A DNA stretch of 64,000 nt from Xiphias gladius. Lineage: Eukaryota; Chordata; Actinopteri; Istiophoriformes; Xiphiidae. Below, piece after piece: positions 44,126 to 56,889 of the stretch. The stretch covers positions 1,926,789 to 1,990,788 of the forward strand of contig NC_053412.1 of the NCBI RefSeq assembly GCF_016859285.1. Direction: 5' to 3'. The position numbers and the translations under genes were made by a program. How positions within the stretch are numbered: position 1 is the stretch's first letter; each line of letters opens with the position of its first letter. The notes under the pieces are model-generated. The model had not been told where the DNA came from and made no database searches. It worked only from the letters and a program-made list of their open reading frames with translations.

Positions 44126-45170
44126 TGGGGGAAGCGGTTCGCCGATGCGTTCCCGGCGGTCCCACCTTTTACAGGAACATTTTTTTCCGACATTCAACTT
44201 GTAGGCCCGACAAGGCGGATGGCTCGGACAGTTGTGAGCGACATTTCCAAAATGCGTGTTATTAAGTGTTGCATTTGACACAATTATAGATGACATCAAC
44301 TCCCCCCCTTACAGAAGCAAGCAATCTTTAGAGGGAAATTTGCCGAACGGCAGCGGTTTAAAGAAACGGAATTCCCCCGCTGACCCCTCTTTTTTTGCGT
44401 TTTGACTCATTTTCTGAGTGGTGTGTCTTTCCAAGGAGAAACCCTCTTCGACTCGGCTCTTCAGCTCTGCGAACAGCCGGTTCCGTCCCCGCGCAGAGGT
44501 TTTTACAGCCGCACGTGACGCCCTTGGTTTCTCTCTCTCTGGCCTGCATGCAGCGATGCCGCCTTTCTTTCATGAGAAAAACACACACAAAAAAACAAAC
44601 AAACAAACAAACAAAGCAAAACTAGTTGCTAACATGAGTTGCCATGTGTTTGTTTGGAGCTGGTTATATTTGCTACAGAGAGTCGGGACCTACAAATCAT
44701 CTCCAGCTGCACTGACTTTATGCCAAATACTTGTAGTGAGCACATAAACCATTTTCCAGTGGCCAGGAACAAAATGCTATATTTGTTGCTAGTTGCTGGT
44801 CAGGGATACAAAAACACTGATAAATGCTAACAATGTCCAACAGTATGTTTAGAAAAACCCCAACATATCAGACTTTTGTTAGAGATAGAACGACGAGGTC
44901 CTGGACCTCTTTCCGCCGTTGTCCCTGGTGTTTTTACAGTCCAGCGGCCTCTAGGCCCATTTTCCTTTTACACAGCTTTTTTTTTTTGCTAATGAGCTGT
45001 GTCCACAAAAATTCGCTGTTTATATCGTCGGCAACTTATAACAACGCACTAAACAGTCGTCAGCGCAGAGTGAAAGATTTGAGATGCAGCCATGAAATCG
45101 GATTCTGTCTGACGTCGCCTGTCACACAATCAATTTAAAAGGTCAGTATTCGTACTGCTCTGAGAAAGAA

Positions 45171-45171
<1 letters not shown>

Positions 45172-45203
<32 letters not shown>
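45172..45203. repeat. (TG)n microsatellite
   Basis: About 16 TG units. Confidence 0.95.
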
Positions 45204-45206
<3 letters not shown>

Positions 45207-45643
45207 ATCAGCTGGTTCTCAGAGCTGCTGAGGACGTGCTACGAGTGCATCCCACACTGTGTCGACCTGCTGGCAGTGACGGGACGGGAGACAGGGGCAA
45301 AGCGTCTTCCTGTCATGATGATGCGGAGAAACAAACCAACAGGCTGGAACCTGTTCAGCTGCTCCTAAAAAAAAAAAAATGTAGGAATTTTTAATTTTCC
45401 TTATTCAATCAGAAACTTTTCCTCCAGTTGAGTGATAGACGAAAACGTGCTATGCCTGGGAGTTTTTTTTTTTTTAAACCAAATCCAGCCCCCGACCACA
45501 ACAGCGTTAGCATCCAGCTCCGTCCATGTAAATGCACAAACCGACCCAGCTGACAGCCTGCAGAATAGTTGGTGAGACGTCACTCAGATTGGCGGTTTGT
45601 CCCCGCTTTGGACTGTCGAATGTCCCAAATGGACTGTTGCCTT

Positions 45644-45946
45644 ATGCCGCGTTCACGTCGAAACGGAAGAAGACACGGGGCGAAATCTTATTGCTGCAGC
45701 TCGATGAAAAAAAAAAAAAAACTGTGAATTTTAAACCACAAACTGCAGCATGTTACTCCATTTTTTTTTTAAGTAGAGCTGATTGTGTTTCGAAGGTAAT
45801 TTCGTCATTATTTAATGTCTTGGAATGCTACAAAAATTCCCACATGTCATACTTATAGCTACCGTCGGGGGGAGGCGGACGCGAACGTTAATCTTTCGCG
45901 GTCGGAAGATGGCGCTTCCGACGCGAACCCGACGTGAACGCGGCAT
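45644..45946. mobile_element. MITE with perfect 17-base terminal inverted repeats
   Basis: The left end atgccgcgttcacgtcg (45644-45660) is matched exactly by its reverse complement at 45930-45946. The total length is about 303 bases and no protein is encoded. Ends of the 'gccgcgttcac' type are frequent in fish non-autonomous DNA transposons. No clear target-site duplication was found, so the superfamily stays open. A smaller inner hairpin (gtcggaag/cttccgac) lies at 45901-45920. Confidence 0.75.
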
Positions 45947-46471
45947 CCCCTTCTCCGGTGATCGGTTGAGCTGCGTTCAACATTGCATGACAGCCACTTC
46001 TTCAGACAATGTAAATTATACAGTGTAGTGTTACAGCCAAGATACAGCAAGACCAAACAATGTGTTACATGCCAAAATGGAAAAAAAGAAAAAAGTATTT
46101 TTGGGATTAAACTCTTTGTAATTGAACTCGTTTGTTGTGTGCTTCGTGTCTCATTTCCAGAGGTTTAATCGGGGCGGGAAATTCCCAGCAGCTCTCAGCT
46201 AAGTGCCGGTTATACCCTGCATCTCGTTGGAAGTTGATACGAGAAATGGCGTTGTCTGTCACTCGCAGTATGAGGTATTATGAGTGATATAAGTTTGCGG
46301 CTTGACTCGAGTTCACTTCTCTGTCCCGAAAACCAAAAAGCCAACATCCATAAGTTCACGTTTCTGTTAACCTTTTGATTTGACTTCATTGAGCGTGATG
46401 TCAAAGCAGGTTAGTGAAAGCACTGTTTTTACCGAACGGACTCTGTGGGTCTGTCCCAACCTGTTGCTTTA

Positions 46472-46477
46472 AATAAA
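46472..46477 (+). terminator. arl4c: Candidate polyadenylation signal, possibly of arl4c
   Basis: AATAAA followed about 25 bases later by a G/T-rich stretch (gtggattgggtgtgagggtgg). It would imply a 3.2-kb 3' UTR. Position and orientation fit arl4c but no transcript evidence is available. Confidence 0.3.
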
Positions 46478-48120
46478 CCTTCGAACCAGGGAGGATGTGG
46501 ATTGGGTGTGAGGGTGGTTTAAAGGGGCAGGTCCCCGTCTCTCGGTGGTCCCTTGTTAAAAATAACAGAAGGTGAAGCGATCGTGTTCACTGCCTCCATT
46601 ATCTCGGCACGGCTCAGACTTAAACTCGTGAATGCGCTTGAGGAATCATCCGAGGAGAATGAGATCGTCGTCGTAGCTGTGCTCTAAATTTAAGGAGGCT
46701 AAAATACTGTTTCTGGAGACCACAGCACATGCAAAGTACATGTTTTCCTCCTTGTTGTTTACTCATCGTCTCTCTCCTGCCAAATTACCCGCTGTGCAGT
46801 CACTGTTTGCAGCTAAACTGTCTCATTACTATGGTTTTTATAACTCATGTCTACAGTATAGAATCACAGGGGGAGACCCGCCGTCAGTGTCAGCGTAATC
46901 ACTGATGCTGAAAACGTTATTTACTCGTTCCACGGGGACAGATTTTAGTGTAATTGCACTCCACACGTTGTGCTCCTGAAATAAGACCTTTTTTAAATTT
47001 TTTTTTTTTATTTAAATCTCTCCTCTGGGGTTTAACTGTCTGGAAAAAGACAAATGTGCTTGTTTGTTGATTTATCTGATTATCAAACATATCTGGAGCT
47101 GGAGATCTGGGCTTACAGACGAAGGGTCAGCGGTTCACGTCTCAGGCTCGGGACTCACGTCACTGCACATGTAAGTAAATATTTGAAGTTTGGATTGGAT
47201 CTCGGACGACTCGATTAGGTCCCATAATAAAACACGAGAGGACCGTACCAGTGGTTTTGCGGGGTTATTCCCATTTTATTACCGATTGCACTTAACTTTA
47301 CGTCAAAGCATTTTGCAAACCATCCCGCTGTGCTTTTCCATTTACCTGCCTGACTACTCCACCGTGGCCTGATTAAACGGTTGGGGGGGGTCCAAGGCCT
47401 TGAGAGCTTTGGAAACCTGAAACCTTAAACCTCAGCCGTGGTGAAGTAATCACTGAGTCATGGGTGCTGATCTACAGGCCTCACCTACACCCACAGATAT
47501 TCTCTATTGTGATAATGTCGTGGAGGCGAGACCTGACTTAACGCTCAAGTAAAGGCCTCGTTCATCTCTTTTCTAATCCTGAGCCTAGTTGCTCTTCCCG
47601 AAATGTGACCCGGGTCTATGAGAGCCAGTTTTTCCTCATTCAGGTGCTGCGTCTCCATCCTCAGTCGACTCTGATTCCGACGTCTGCTCCTCAAACCGCT
47701 GACAGAGCGCAGAGCTTTCAGCTGTTTCTTTGTTTCTTCGCCTTCTTCTCCTGTGTGATTCTGTGGGCGGATGTGAATGGGATTTTCTCCTTTTTATCCG
47801 TTGTTTTCTCCTGGATGATAATCCCTCACATTTCCACCCTCGCCATCCCAAATGACTGTCAGGTTTCTGCTGAGCACGCGGAAGCTTTGAACGCCAACGT
47901 TAACGCGCTTAAGAATCCACTGGCGTTCGAATGCGCGGGAGATGAGGTGATTATTTTACTTTTTTAAAGCAGGCTGTCAGAAGCAGATTTTTGTTTACGG
48001 CACAAACCTTTTGTCTGATGGGAAGAAAATGTATTTTGATGATTCTGCTGCGTGTTTTCTATTCAGTTTATTTCAGTTTACTTAATTAAGACTTTCGATA
48101 ATATTAAAGTTACTAAAGCT

Positions 48121-48164
48121 ACTATCCTACCTATATTTGAGTGCTCAAATATAGGTAGGATAGT
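48121..48164. repeat. Perfect palindrome, 21-base arms and 2-base loop
   Basis: actatcctacctatatttga+g (48121-48141) is followed by TG and then the exact reverse complement (48144-48164). Partly complementary AT-rich sequence continues outside the arms. It would form a stable cruciform or RNA hairpin. Confidence 0.95.
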
Positions 48165-48854
48165 TAAAAATTTTAATCTTCTCATGCAAAAAAAGGACGT
48201 TTTTCCATATTTGCCTTTGATTTTTGGACTGTAGCCTCTGAGACGCCACTGAGACGTAAAAATATTAAATAAAAGCCAAAATCAAATTTTTTATTAATGC
48301 ACTTATTTAAAAGGAATTTTCAGTTTTAAGAAAAAACCGTTTTACAAAAACAGCGTTAGCCACAACGGTACTGAAGTTTCCTAAGCTGCAAAACCACGAA
48401 TGAACACGAGATGCTGTCTCTGAAAATCTCCAGCTTTATCGACGTGAATGGAAAACGCACTCTCGGTACCCAAATCCAATACGTGTTTTCCCCATCAATA
48501 TTATCAATCAAACGACTGTGCCCGGTCAGATTTGAAGAGAAGGACAAAGTCAGACCAAAAAAACAAAGAACGTCACTTTAACGGCGTCAGGTCAGTTACA
48601 GATCCGGTGTTTTGTTCGAGGCAACGTTCGGTCCTCCTTCTCTAACGCCCGACGTGCTGCAGACAGAGTCAGTTTGTTGTCAAGTGTTGGTAAGGTCAGC
48701 TTGTGTTGAGTCAATAGAGGCTTTAAGGTTTAAAACCACTCTGAGTGATGATCAAAAGCAGAGTTGTTGAGACAATAAAAGTCGTCCTGATTGTGGTCAT
48801 TCTAGGTTTGTAGTGTCTGCTCTGCTCTCTGACTTCATAAGCTCGTGTTTCAGT

Positions 48855-49890
48855 CAGTGCTCGGCCTAGTTTTTCTGGTCTTGATCTGCATTTGCTCTGT
48901 TCTCATTCTTTTCTAAGCTCTGATTTTAGTCTTTCCAAAACAGCTTTGTGTCTACGACATCTTTCTTTCTCCGCCAAGGTCTCTGTCTTTCTAAACTCAA
49001 GTGTTTTTAAGGTCCAGTTTCTGTATTTCTAAGCTCCGGTCTGTCTGCTCCTGCCTGGGGCTCTCACACCCTGGTCCGGGTCTTTGTAAGTTCAGGACTT
49101 GATCCCCGCAAGCTCGGGTTTCTGTTCTCAGCCACGCGAGCAGCCCGGCTGCACATTGTCGGTTGGTTTTGAAGGTCTGTCCAGTTTGGTCTAGACTGAT
49201 GGATCCCCGCGTAAGTTTGTACAGACATCCGTGGTCTAAAGAGGATGAATCCTACCCACTTACTTCCCCTGACTTTTCCACCGGCGCCACCATTGGGTCA
49301 GAATTTGAATCTGCCCAACACTTTGGTTTATGACCAAATACCTGCGAGACGGACGGCATTCTCATCCACCTCGGCCGTACATTGTGTCGGGTGATGAGCA
49401 GCGAATTTTAGCCGGCTAAGATGGTGAAGATAGTAGAATGACACATGCTAAACGTCAGCATGCTGCTGTCATTGTGAACATGTGTTAGCATTTAGCCCAA
49501 AGCCCCGTTGTGTCTAGGTTCAGCCTCAGACCGCTGCTAGCATGGATGTAGACTCCTGCTCTTGTTCCTGTGTAAGCTATTTTCTGTATGTTCTGGTCTT
49601 GAACTTTCTAAAGCGCAGGTCTAGGTCATTTTAAACTCCAGTTTCTGTCTTTATGAAATCTGGTCTTGCCTGCTTTGTTATGGGATTGTCTTAGCTCTGG
49701 CCTTAATCCGTCTACGTTTAGGTCTTAGTCTTTCTGAACTCCTATGTCTTCCTTTCTATAGAAAGAAATGTGGGCTTTTATCTTTCTAATCTCTGGTCTG
49801 TTTACTCTGGTTCTTAATCTCTAAATTCTGGTCTCGGTCTTTCCAGGCTCCGGTATTTCTGCACTGTGGTTTCTGGCCTTGGTCGATCTA
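48855..49890. repeat. Decayed minisatellite of 'ggtcttggtctttctaaactc' type, in two blocks
   Basis: In 48855-49130 and again in 49555-49890 short phrases recur with 25-35-base spacing: variants of tctggtcttg, agtctttct, tctaagctc and ctccagtttctgtc. The unit has diverged and the period is irregular. The 49131-49554 interval between the blocks lacks it. Confidence 0.6.
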
Positions 49891-50866
49891 AACCCCGTTG
49901 ATTTACCCCTCAACACTGTCCTAAAATCCCAACATTAGACCTAAGATAAGTACCGGGTAGAACTGACACACTATTGGTTGTAAACGCTGAGAGAATATCC
50001 TTCGCTGAGCACTCCGACTGCAATCTCAACTCCTACTTTGAATACAACATAATTTCTATTCTTCTGCTCCAAATGGATCAATAGCACTTTGGAAATGAAC
50101 TCTTCCCATTAAAATATAAATTCCATCTAGGTGCTGCCGTTGTCGTCGGTTTTGAATCATCGCTCCTTCGCACACACTCTCGGCTGTGGAGCGCGTTCGG
50201 GGGTTTTTTGCGGCGCTGCGAGCCGGTTCAGGCGGAGGCCAATCCGGCCGTGTTTCCTCCTGCCAGCAGGGTGTCGGGGTGAAACGAGAGTCACAGCCGA
50301 CGTCACGACCGAGGCTTTGTTTGAAACACAGTGCATGTAACCACAGGCTGGGAGTCTGGGAAAGAGAGGGCGAGAGAGAAACCATACGAGTCATCAACAG
50401 GTCATTTACTGTCAAATTAGGGGTGAAAAGTTGAAAATGAAACATATTCTCAGAGCTGTTTTTAAGTCTTTTGAATCAAGACAGAGTCAAGTCGAGTCTT
50501 TTAGAGTAAGTCCTTTGAGTCCTTTGGGGCAAGTACAAGCCAAGTCACAAGTCTTCAGAAGAAAAGTGTCAGGGAAAACAGTCAAGATGTGTTCAGGTCT
50601 CTGAATGTTAACCAGTAAAATGTACTTTTCCCTTTACAACCGTCTTAATTGTGTTATATAGCTCAGTATCATTTAAGTAACTTAGTACCGTTACTTGCGT
50701 AGTTTACACATATAGTGTATAATTTGAAAAAACGATTAATTCAAAATAAATGGTTTAAAAAATATGCCAAAATATTTAAAAAAAATGTTATATCCAATTA
50801 ATGAAAAATAAATTCATAAAGAAAAACTAAAAAATGATCCAAAAAAGGTCAAGATCTCACCACAAG

Positions 50867-50927
50867 GTCCGTTTAGTAGCTGTTCTGGAGCTTTCAGTCG
50901 CATCACATGGCCTTCATCTGCAGATGG
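50867..50927. repeat. Partial copy of an inverted-repeat element
   Basis: gtccgtttagtagctgttct and the following ggagctttcagtcgcatcac match both arms of the hairpin-like element at 54825-54943. Only one arm is seen here. Confidence 0.6.
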
Positions 50928-51720
50928 AGTCTGCCAGTCTGTCATTGGGTTGTAGATGTTCTGATTTCCTCTTTTTCTGAGACCTTTAAGGATGTTTTGA
51001 TAACCGGGTCAAAACTCGATGTCACTTGACCTGAAAGCAAAAACATCTCAGTAACTCAAATCTCACGGCGGTCAAGACCAACTCCAGTCGGAGCTCCTCA
51101 TTTTTGGGACGGAAACCTTAACGTTATCCTTTGCTCCGGGCAACAGCCGGTCGACAGATCTGTCTGACAGATTTATATATATGATCGATCCTTGGATCTG
51201 AAATGCTTCTGTGTTTTCTGAAACGTCGTTTTCTAAAACATTTCGACCTTGTTGTCTCTCCTGTTCATCTGTTTGCTGACCTCAGTACAGGGTCTGGTGG
51301 TAAAACCGACAACTCTCCCAGAATATTTGTGAATTACGGAGCAGATTTTGCAGTTGCCTTCCATCATAAGATAAGTAACATGTCACGGTTTTGATTAGAG
51401 AGCTACGTACAGTCAGTATATCTGTAGTTCAGCCGCAACATTAAACAGAAGAAGAGAACACGGCAGAAAACAAACTCAAACTGTACTATATTTTTATTCA
51501 CGGACGTTCAAAGACAATTTTCATCTGTTAAACAAATTGCACATGATACTGACATGTTGTAAAGTTGTTTACTAAATTCAGCCGGGATTTGGTTCAGAAA
51601 CAGCAGCCGCTGCAGGTTACCTCCTTCTGCAACGACAGAAGTCTGCTCAGATATGTTCCTTTTGTGTAGGTGGCAGTGATGCTCAGATACCGTCTTTGTT
51701 GCTGTCAAAGCCAATGATAT

Positions 51721-51739
51721 CGCACGCACACACACACAC

Positions 51740-51787
<48 letters not shown>

Positions 51788-51798
51788 GCACGCGCGCA
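51721..51798. repeat. (CA)n-(CGCA)n microsatellite
   Basis: CA repeats with CG interruptions ending in CGCGCGCA. Confidence 0.95.
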
Positions 51799-52754
51799 GA
51801 CCGGAGGATTCACAACAAAGTAGTTAAATGCAGATGCTGAGGCAAAATCCGATTGTGACAGACACGTTGAATTGTCCTTTAAAATGACGTTTTAAGAAGA
51901 ATTATGGTTTTATTCTGTAAAATTCGCAGGTCAGTGTCAAACCAGTTTTAAATTGAGATTAAGACAGAAAGAATGAGGGTGAAGGTCTGGAAGGGGGAGA
52001 AAAAGTGAAAAGTGAAGAGTATATTTAAATCTTTAAATGCAGAGTGACAGGGCGTCAGATTTATAACTTTAATGACAACAGTTTGGTGGAGCATGTCATT
52101 AACATGTTAAATTACACAGCTCACCTCTGTAATCCCGAGGGCGGGTCCCTCTCCACCAGGACTCTCCCGGAGGACGCTGGGAGAACGTACGACAAAAATA
52201 AAGTGAAAGACCCAGAAAACAGCCCGACTCCACCGCAGAAACTCGCGTCTGACTCTCACGATTTTCACTTTATGTATCGTGAACTTAATTTGTCTGGACA
52301 GGGTGACGTCCCTGACATCAGCCCTGGAGTTATGGCTTATTTTTTTGCTGTTTGAAAAACTAATTTACTCGGCCTGGCATGGAGAATGTATCGGCCTGAT
52401 TAGCATGCGATTTTTCTTCTATTTGAATCTTAAAAGCTGCACCGAACTGCCGCCTTTTATCACGAAAACCTTGCAGCGGCGCTGTCTTGGGCCTTGTTCT
52501 TACGCCGTACCGCTGCACTCGAACCTCACTCAGTTCCAACTTGAACCTGAAGGTGAGGGTGACGGCTCATTCTCGGCTTTGCTCTCAAACAGAGGGGGTT
52601 TTCGTGCACCCAGTCTTGACAGCTGGACCCGGTAGCTGATTTTATAGTTGTGTGTTTAGGGGTAAGACTGGACGGATCGTGAGAAAATGGGCCCCTGGGC
52701 ACAGACAGGTTATAGCCCCCCACCCAGCCCTCCTATATAGGATCACCATACTGA

Positions 52755-52945
52755 AAGTTTGTGTCTCTATATGGTCATTTTTCGTCTCTGTGGTAGCTTT
52801 GCATCACTTTGTAGTTGTTTGGCTTCTCTCTGTTGTCCTCTGGAGTTTTTTTGGAGTTTGTTTATGGTCGTTTTTGATTCTCTGTGGACGTTTTCGTAGT
52901 AATTTTGAGTCTGTTTGTGGTTGTTTGGCTTCTCCGTGCCCTGTG
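52755..52945. repeat. Decayed G/T-rich minisatellite, unit about 30 bases
   Basis: Variants of 'tttgtggtcattttgtctctg' and 'gtagttgtttggcttctct' alternate. The phrase gttgtttggcttctc occurs exactly twice, near 52815 and 52920. This G/T-rich 'gtctctttgtggtc' pattern is familiar from other teleost genomes. Confidence 0.6.
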
Positions 52946-54824
52946 CAAGAATTTTACAGTCTTGATGCCGAGGCTCTGGCCAGGGGGGCCCCCCAGACCT
53001 CTCCGTTTGGTGATCCGTCCGTGGGGGTTAGGGTGAAGCTACAAAGCCTATGCACGCAGGCGCTGTAGCCACGCTGTTCTTTCCCTCTCTCTGGCACATG
53101 TTTGGTGACGTCTGCCTCTGCACTGTGCTCTGCGTCCCATGTCGCAGTGTTGTGCTTGGATCGTAAGAGCAGCAAAATCATTTGTCCAGTGTGTTGATCT
53201 CATATTGTTCATACTTGGGCTGGCATTAACGTCGCAGCCCCTGGGGGATGCTAGCAGGGCTTTAGACTTGAAAGTCCAGTTATTACACAACAGCTGTAAT
53301 CGTTCTTTGTGTCTAGCGTCTAAACAACGAGCAAATCCCTCTTGGCAGTCATGTGTTCTCCTTCCTGTTGTCTGCCCTCATCCATCGTGTCCGTTTCAAA
53401 AAGCAAGTGAAATCTAAAATTTCAGCCCATTTCCTGACAGATTTTAATCTCATGCAGCTGAAGCAAAAGTGACAAATCCGGCTGTTCTGCAGTGATACGG
53501 CCCCATGCCTTCTCTTCTCATGATATTTTGACTCTAGATTGAACCAACTTTCATTTTAATCAGACATGGTCACACTGACGCTCACGATGTCCTCAGCATG
53601 ACGGATGCCGCCTCAGTCTCAGTTCCGTTCCTCCAAATTTCTCAGCTGTAACTGGGTCACGCATTCGAGTGCTTTCGGTCGTAAATAATGACAAAATGGA
53701 TGTCCTCACAAAACTCTGTTTGTGGTCGCCGGTTGTTTTTGTGTGGGAACGAATCAAATCCACTTCAGGCACAGAACTGAGGTCTTAATTCAAGTTCACG
53801 TGACTGTGGAGTCGACTTTTCTCTTTAGCTCACAGCCTGTCAAGAGGGACAGAAAAATGACCTTACGAGACTGTTGACGTAACGCCTTGAACATCACATA
53901 GACATCAGTGTTACAACATACTGTGTTTAAATACTTTTCATTCATGAATAACTCACAAAAAGCAGTCATCTATTTCAATTTTAAACCATTTTTCAACAGT
54001 TTGTTTGCCCTCGGGTCAAATCCACAACTTTTTCCAATTACTCTCGACATTTTTTCCTCAAATCTCCCTCATGTTCTGAGGGTTTAATTGCCAAGTAAGT
54101 AAATAAAAGTGGTAGTTTCCTCACTTGGCCCATGTAAGATGTACTTATGGAGAGAAATAATCTCCCACCGCCTGTCAAATGTGGCTGCAAATTGGCAGTG
54201 CTGCTCGAGCCTCTTAACTGTACGTACCACTTTGCTGAGCAACAGCTTGATAATGTTTCCGATGAAAAATCAAAGCCTCTCCTGTCACACCTCAAGGCCA
54301 AAATACACAGCCACAATTTAGGTTTAACTGTGAGCTTATACTTGAGCTATTCAGCTGACAACAGTAGAAATCACTTCCACTTTTAAATTTCAATCACTGC
54401 AAAAATCCAGATGCAAAGTGAGGTCAGCGGGGGTTAAAGCCACATTTACTCAACAAGAGATGGACCAAAAGATAGAAAAACCGAGAGGCAGCAGAAATCA
54501 GGTCCAGCAGGAGGAAAGAGAAGAGGACGAGGAGGAGGGATGGGCCATTCTACACCAGATTTATTCATTTTTCAGCAGATGACAGAAGATAGTGGACTGA
54601 CGCTCGGTCCAGAATAACTTCATGTGACAGAAGTGGAAAAACAAACCCCCTCATGTTCTGCACGGCACGTCTGGGTCTGTTTTCTGAAGCCGGAGCGACG
54701 TCAGAGTACACAGAGTGTGTTTATGCTGTACTGAATGTTTGAGATTTTTCAGTCTGTGTTTTTTACCCTGTGATGTAAGATTCTTCAGTTTATCTAAAGG
54801 GTGAAAAAGGGGGACACGGCTGAT

Positions 54825-54943
54825 GTCCATTTAGTAGCTGCTTAGGGCTTTTGTTTGCATTGCATGACCTTCCTCAGCAAATGGCAACTACGCGGAAATT
54901 CCTGTGACACGATTGAAAGCTCCAGAACAGCCGCTAAAGGGAC
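54825..54943. mobile_element. Foldback MITE-like element
   Basis: The left arm gtccatttagtagctgc... and the right arm ...gcagtt-like reverse complement (agctccagaacagccgctaaagggac) form an imperfect inverted repeat of about 40 bases around a short centre. One arm is repeated at 50867-50927, which shows the sequence is dispersed. Confidence 0.65.
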
Positions 54944-56843
54944 CCGCTGACGATTTTTGCCTTCGGAACATGATGGCCAGCGAGCGGACTGACGTTTGAT
55001 TTATACCTGGTGCCGCCATGTGTTACCCGACCCCATGTGGGAGTGACTGAAAATTCACTCGCTCATCCAGTCGCTCATGTTGAATGTCAGCCGGACAGCC
55101 ACTAACTGTGGGGAAAAACAGAGATCCTCGGGATTTAGAAGCTGTTTACTTTTAATAAAACTGCAGGCGTTTTCTGACCAGCAGAACCCTGAGGGTGCTC
55201 ATTGGAAAGAGTTGACGAGGAGAAATTCAGTTTGAAAGGCTTTCCAACAAGCAAACACAGTAACTGAACATCACATATTAGAGCCAAACCAATGTGTCCT
55301 TCATTTTCACTGTGAGTTATTCCTCTGAGCTGCACAGACCTGCTCAAATGTGCCTCATATGCGGCAGGACTACGGGAGTTAACAGTCTGGAAACTGTTTG
55401 AACTTCAGTAGCCCGAGGGTGTGTCTGTGTGTGTTTTGGTGCTGAGGTGCTTTGGACCTGTCCGCTGTGTCCTAAGCTGTAAATCTCAACCAAACACGGC
55501 GTGATTTGTGTAAATAAACTGAATCTGTCTGACATTCAGAGGGAGGAATGCGCTCGACTCAAACTGTGTCGACAGCTTGCGAGAATGAGGGAAACGGGCA
55601 TGTTAACCCTCGGAGGTCGGAGTTCACAACACGCAGAAAAAGAAAAAAAAAAAATCTCAGCTGACCCAAAAGTGATCTTTAATGAACGCAGAGGGAAAAA
55701 TACAAGGTTTTCTTTATTCTCCGGAATCATACCTGGTGTAATGAGTTAAAGAAGCTCGATTGTCTGGGAAAAGGTAGAGCCAGATTTGTTTAACCTGGAA
55801 CAAAAGCTGGGTAAATAAACTCGGAGGCGATCAAACAGGGACAGGGATGGCTGAGCGCTCACGCTGCTGTTTCTTAAGGACTTTCCCACACTCCGAGATC
55901 TGACTGAGGCGACGTGCTGCTTTATCAGGTATTAAATCAGCGCTGGAACGCTTTCGAAAAGCTGCCTCCAACCTGGTGCTGCACGAGTGCTGCGGTGCAG
56001 AATCAGGTTAATACCCAGTGCGAAGGATGAGGGCCCGAGCTTGCATCTGAAACGCTTTTTCTCCAGCCCATCTGGACTTCAGCTACTGCTGAGGTGACTG
56101 GGTTCATGTCCTTTGTATTTTTTTTCTGGGAATTTTGGGGGTTTTAGGAGGTTTACAGTCAACAGTGATAAAAATAATAATTGGTGGATATTTTACAGGC
56201 TGATTCTAATACACTCTCTCAGAATTGTTATTTCTGACATTGTGAAACAGACCTTTAAACAGCATTTCTAGACTATATAATTTCACACTTAACTGTGCAA
56301 CAATTGCAACCAAATGCTTGAGATTTCCTAAACTCTATGTGACACTCTTTTTCCGGCGAGGTCTAAAGATGGTGTGTGTAAAATGTCCTGAAGATTGGAA
56401 TAACTTTGCAGGGCAAATTGCAAAAAGATACAATTCGACTTTAGAAGTAAGAGGACAAGCAAAAACAGCCAAGAGCAGAAAGACGGGATTTTAGATATGA
56501 CAGTAGTCGTCAGTAAAAATATAAAGTTAATGTTGTATGACCCAGACTCTAAACATTTTTTTCCCTATTTTTCCCCCTAATTTCCTTGCATTTTGATTTT
56601 TCACGCCCCTGAGGGTATCTCATCTTCACATCAAATTTCACCTCTTTCCAAAAATGTGAACCATCTGCTAAAGGACATTTTGCCCATAAGCCGAGGTCTG
56701 AATAACAAAAGTGAGAACCAGTCAAAAATGAAGTGCACTAGAAAAAGTGACAGCAATAGAAAAGAATCATCTTCAGCACAGAAAAATAAGAAAACAAAAA
56801 AAAGACTTGAAAGAAGACTACAAGCTGTGACCTTGTATATATA

Positions 56844-56845
<2 letters not shown>

Positions 56846-56883
<38 letters not shown>

Positions 56884-56889
56884 TGTGTA
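56846..56889. repeat. (TG)n microsatellite
   Basis: About 20 TG units with one TT interruption near the end. Confidence 0.9.

Larger units (their letters stand above)
43288..46490 (+). other. arl4c: Probable arl4c 3' UTR and downstream flank
   Basis: No AATAAA is seen close to the stop codon. The first well-formed signal I find is at 46472, so the 3' UTR could be about 3 kb, as in mammals. The stretch includes a poly-T run (43361-43387), a GC-rich patch (43790-44150), an interleaved hairpin pair, a (TG)n run (45172-45203) and a MITE (45644-45946). Whether all of it is transcribed is not certain. Confidence 0.35.

Noticed and set aside
47605..47967. 120-codon hydrophobic + strand frame
   Set aside because: It contains membrane-like stretches but no known family, Kozak context or exon borders that convince; left out as chance.
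52044..52635. Two + strand frames of 103 and 118 codons
   Set aside because: No family resemblance and no supporting splice or promoter context; consistent with chance.
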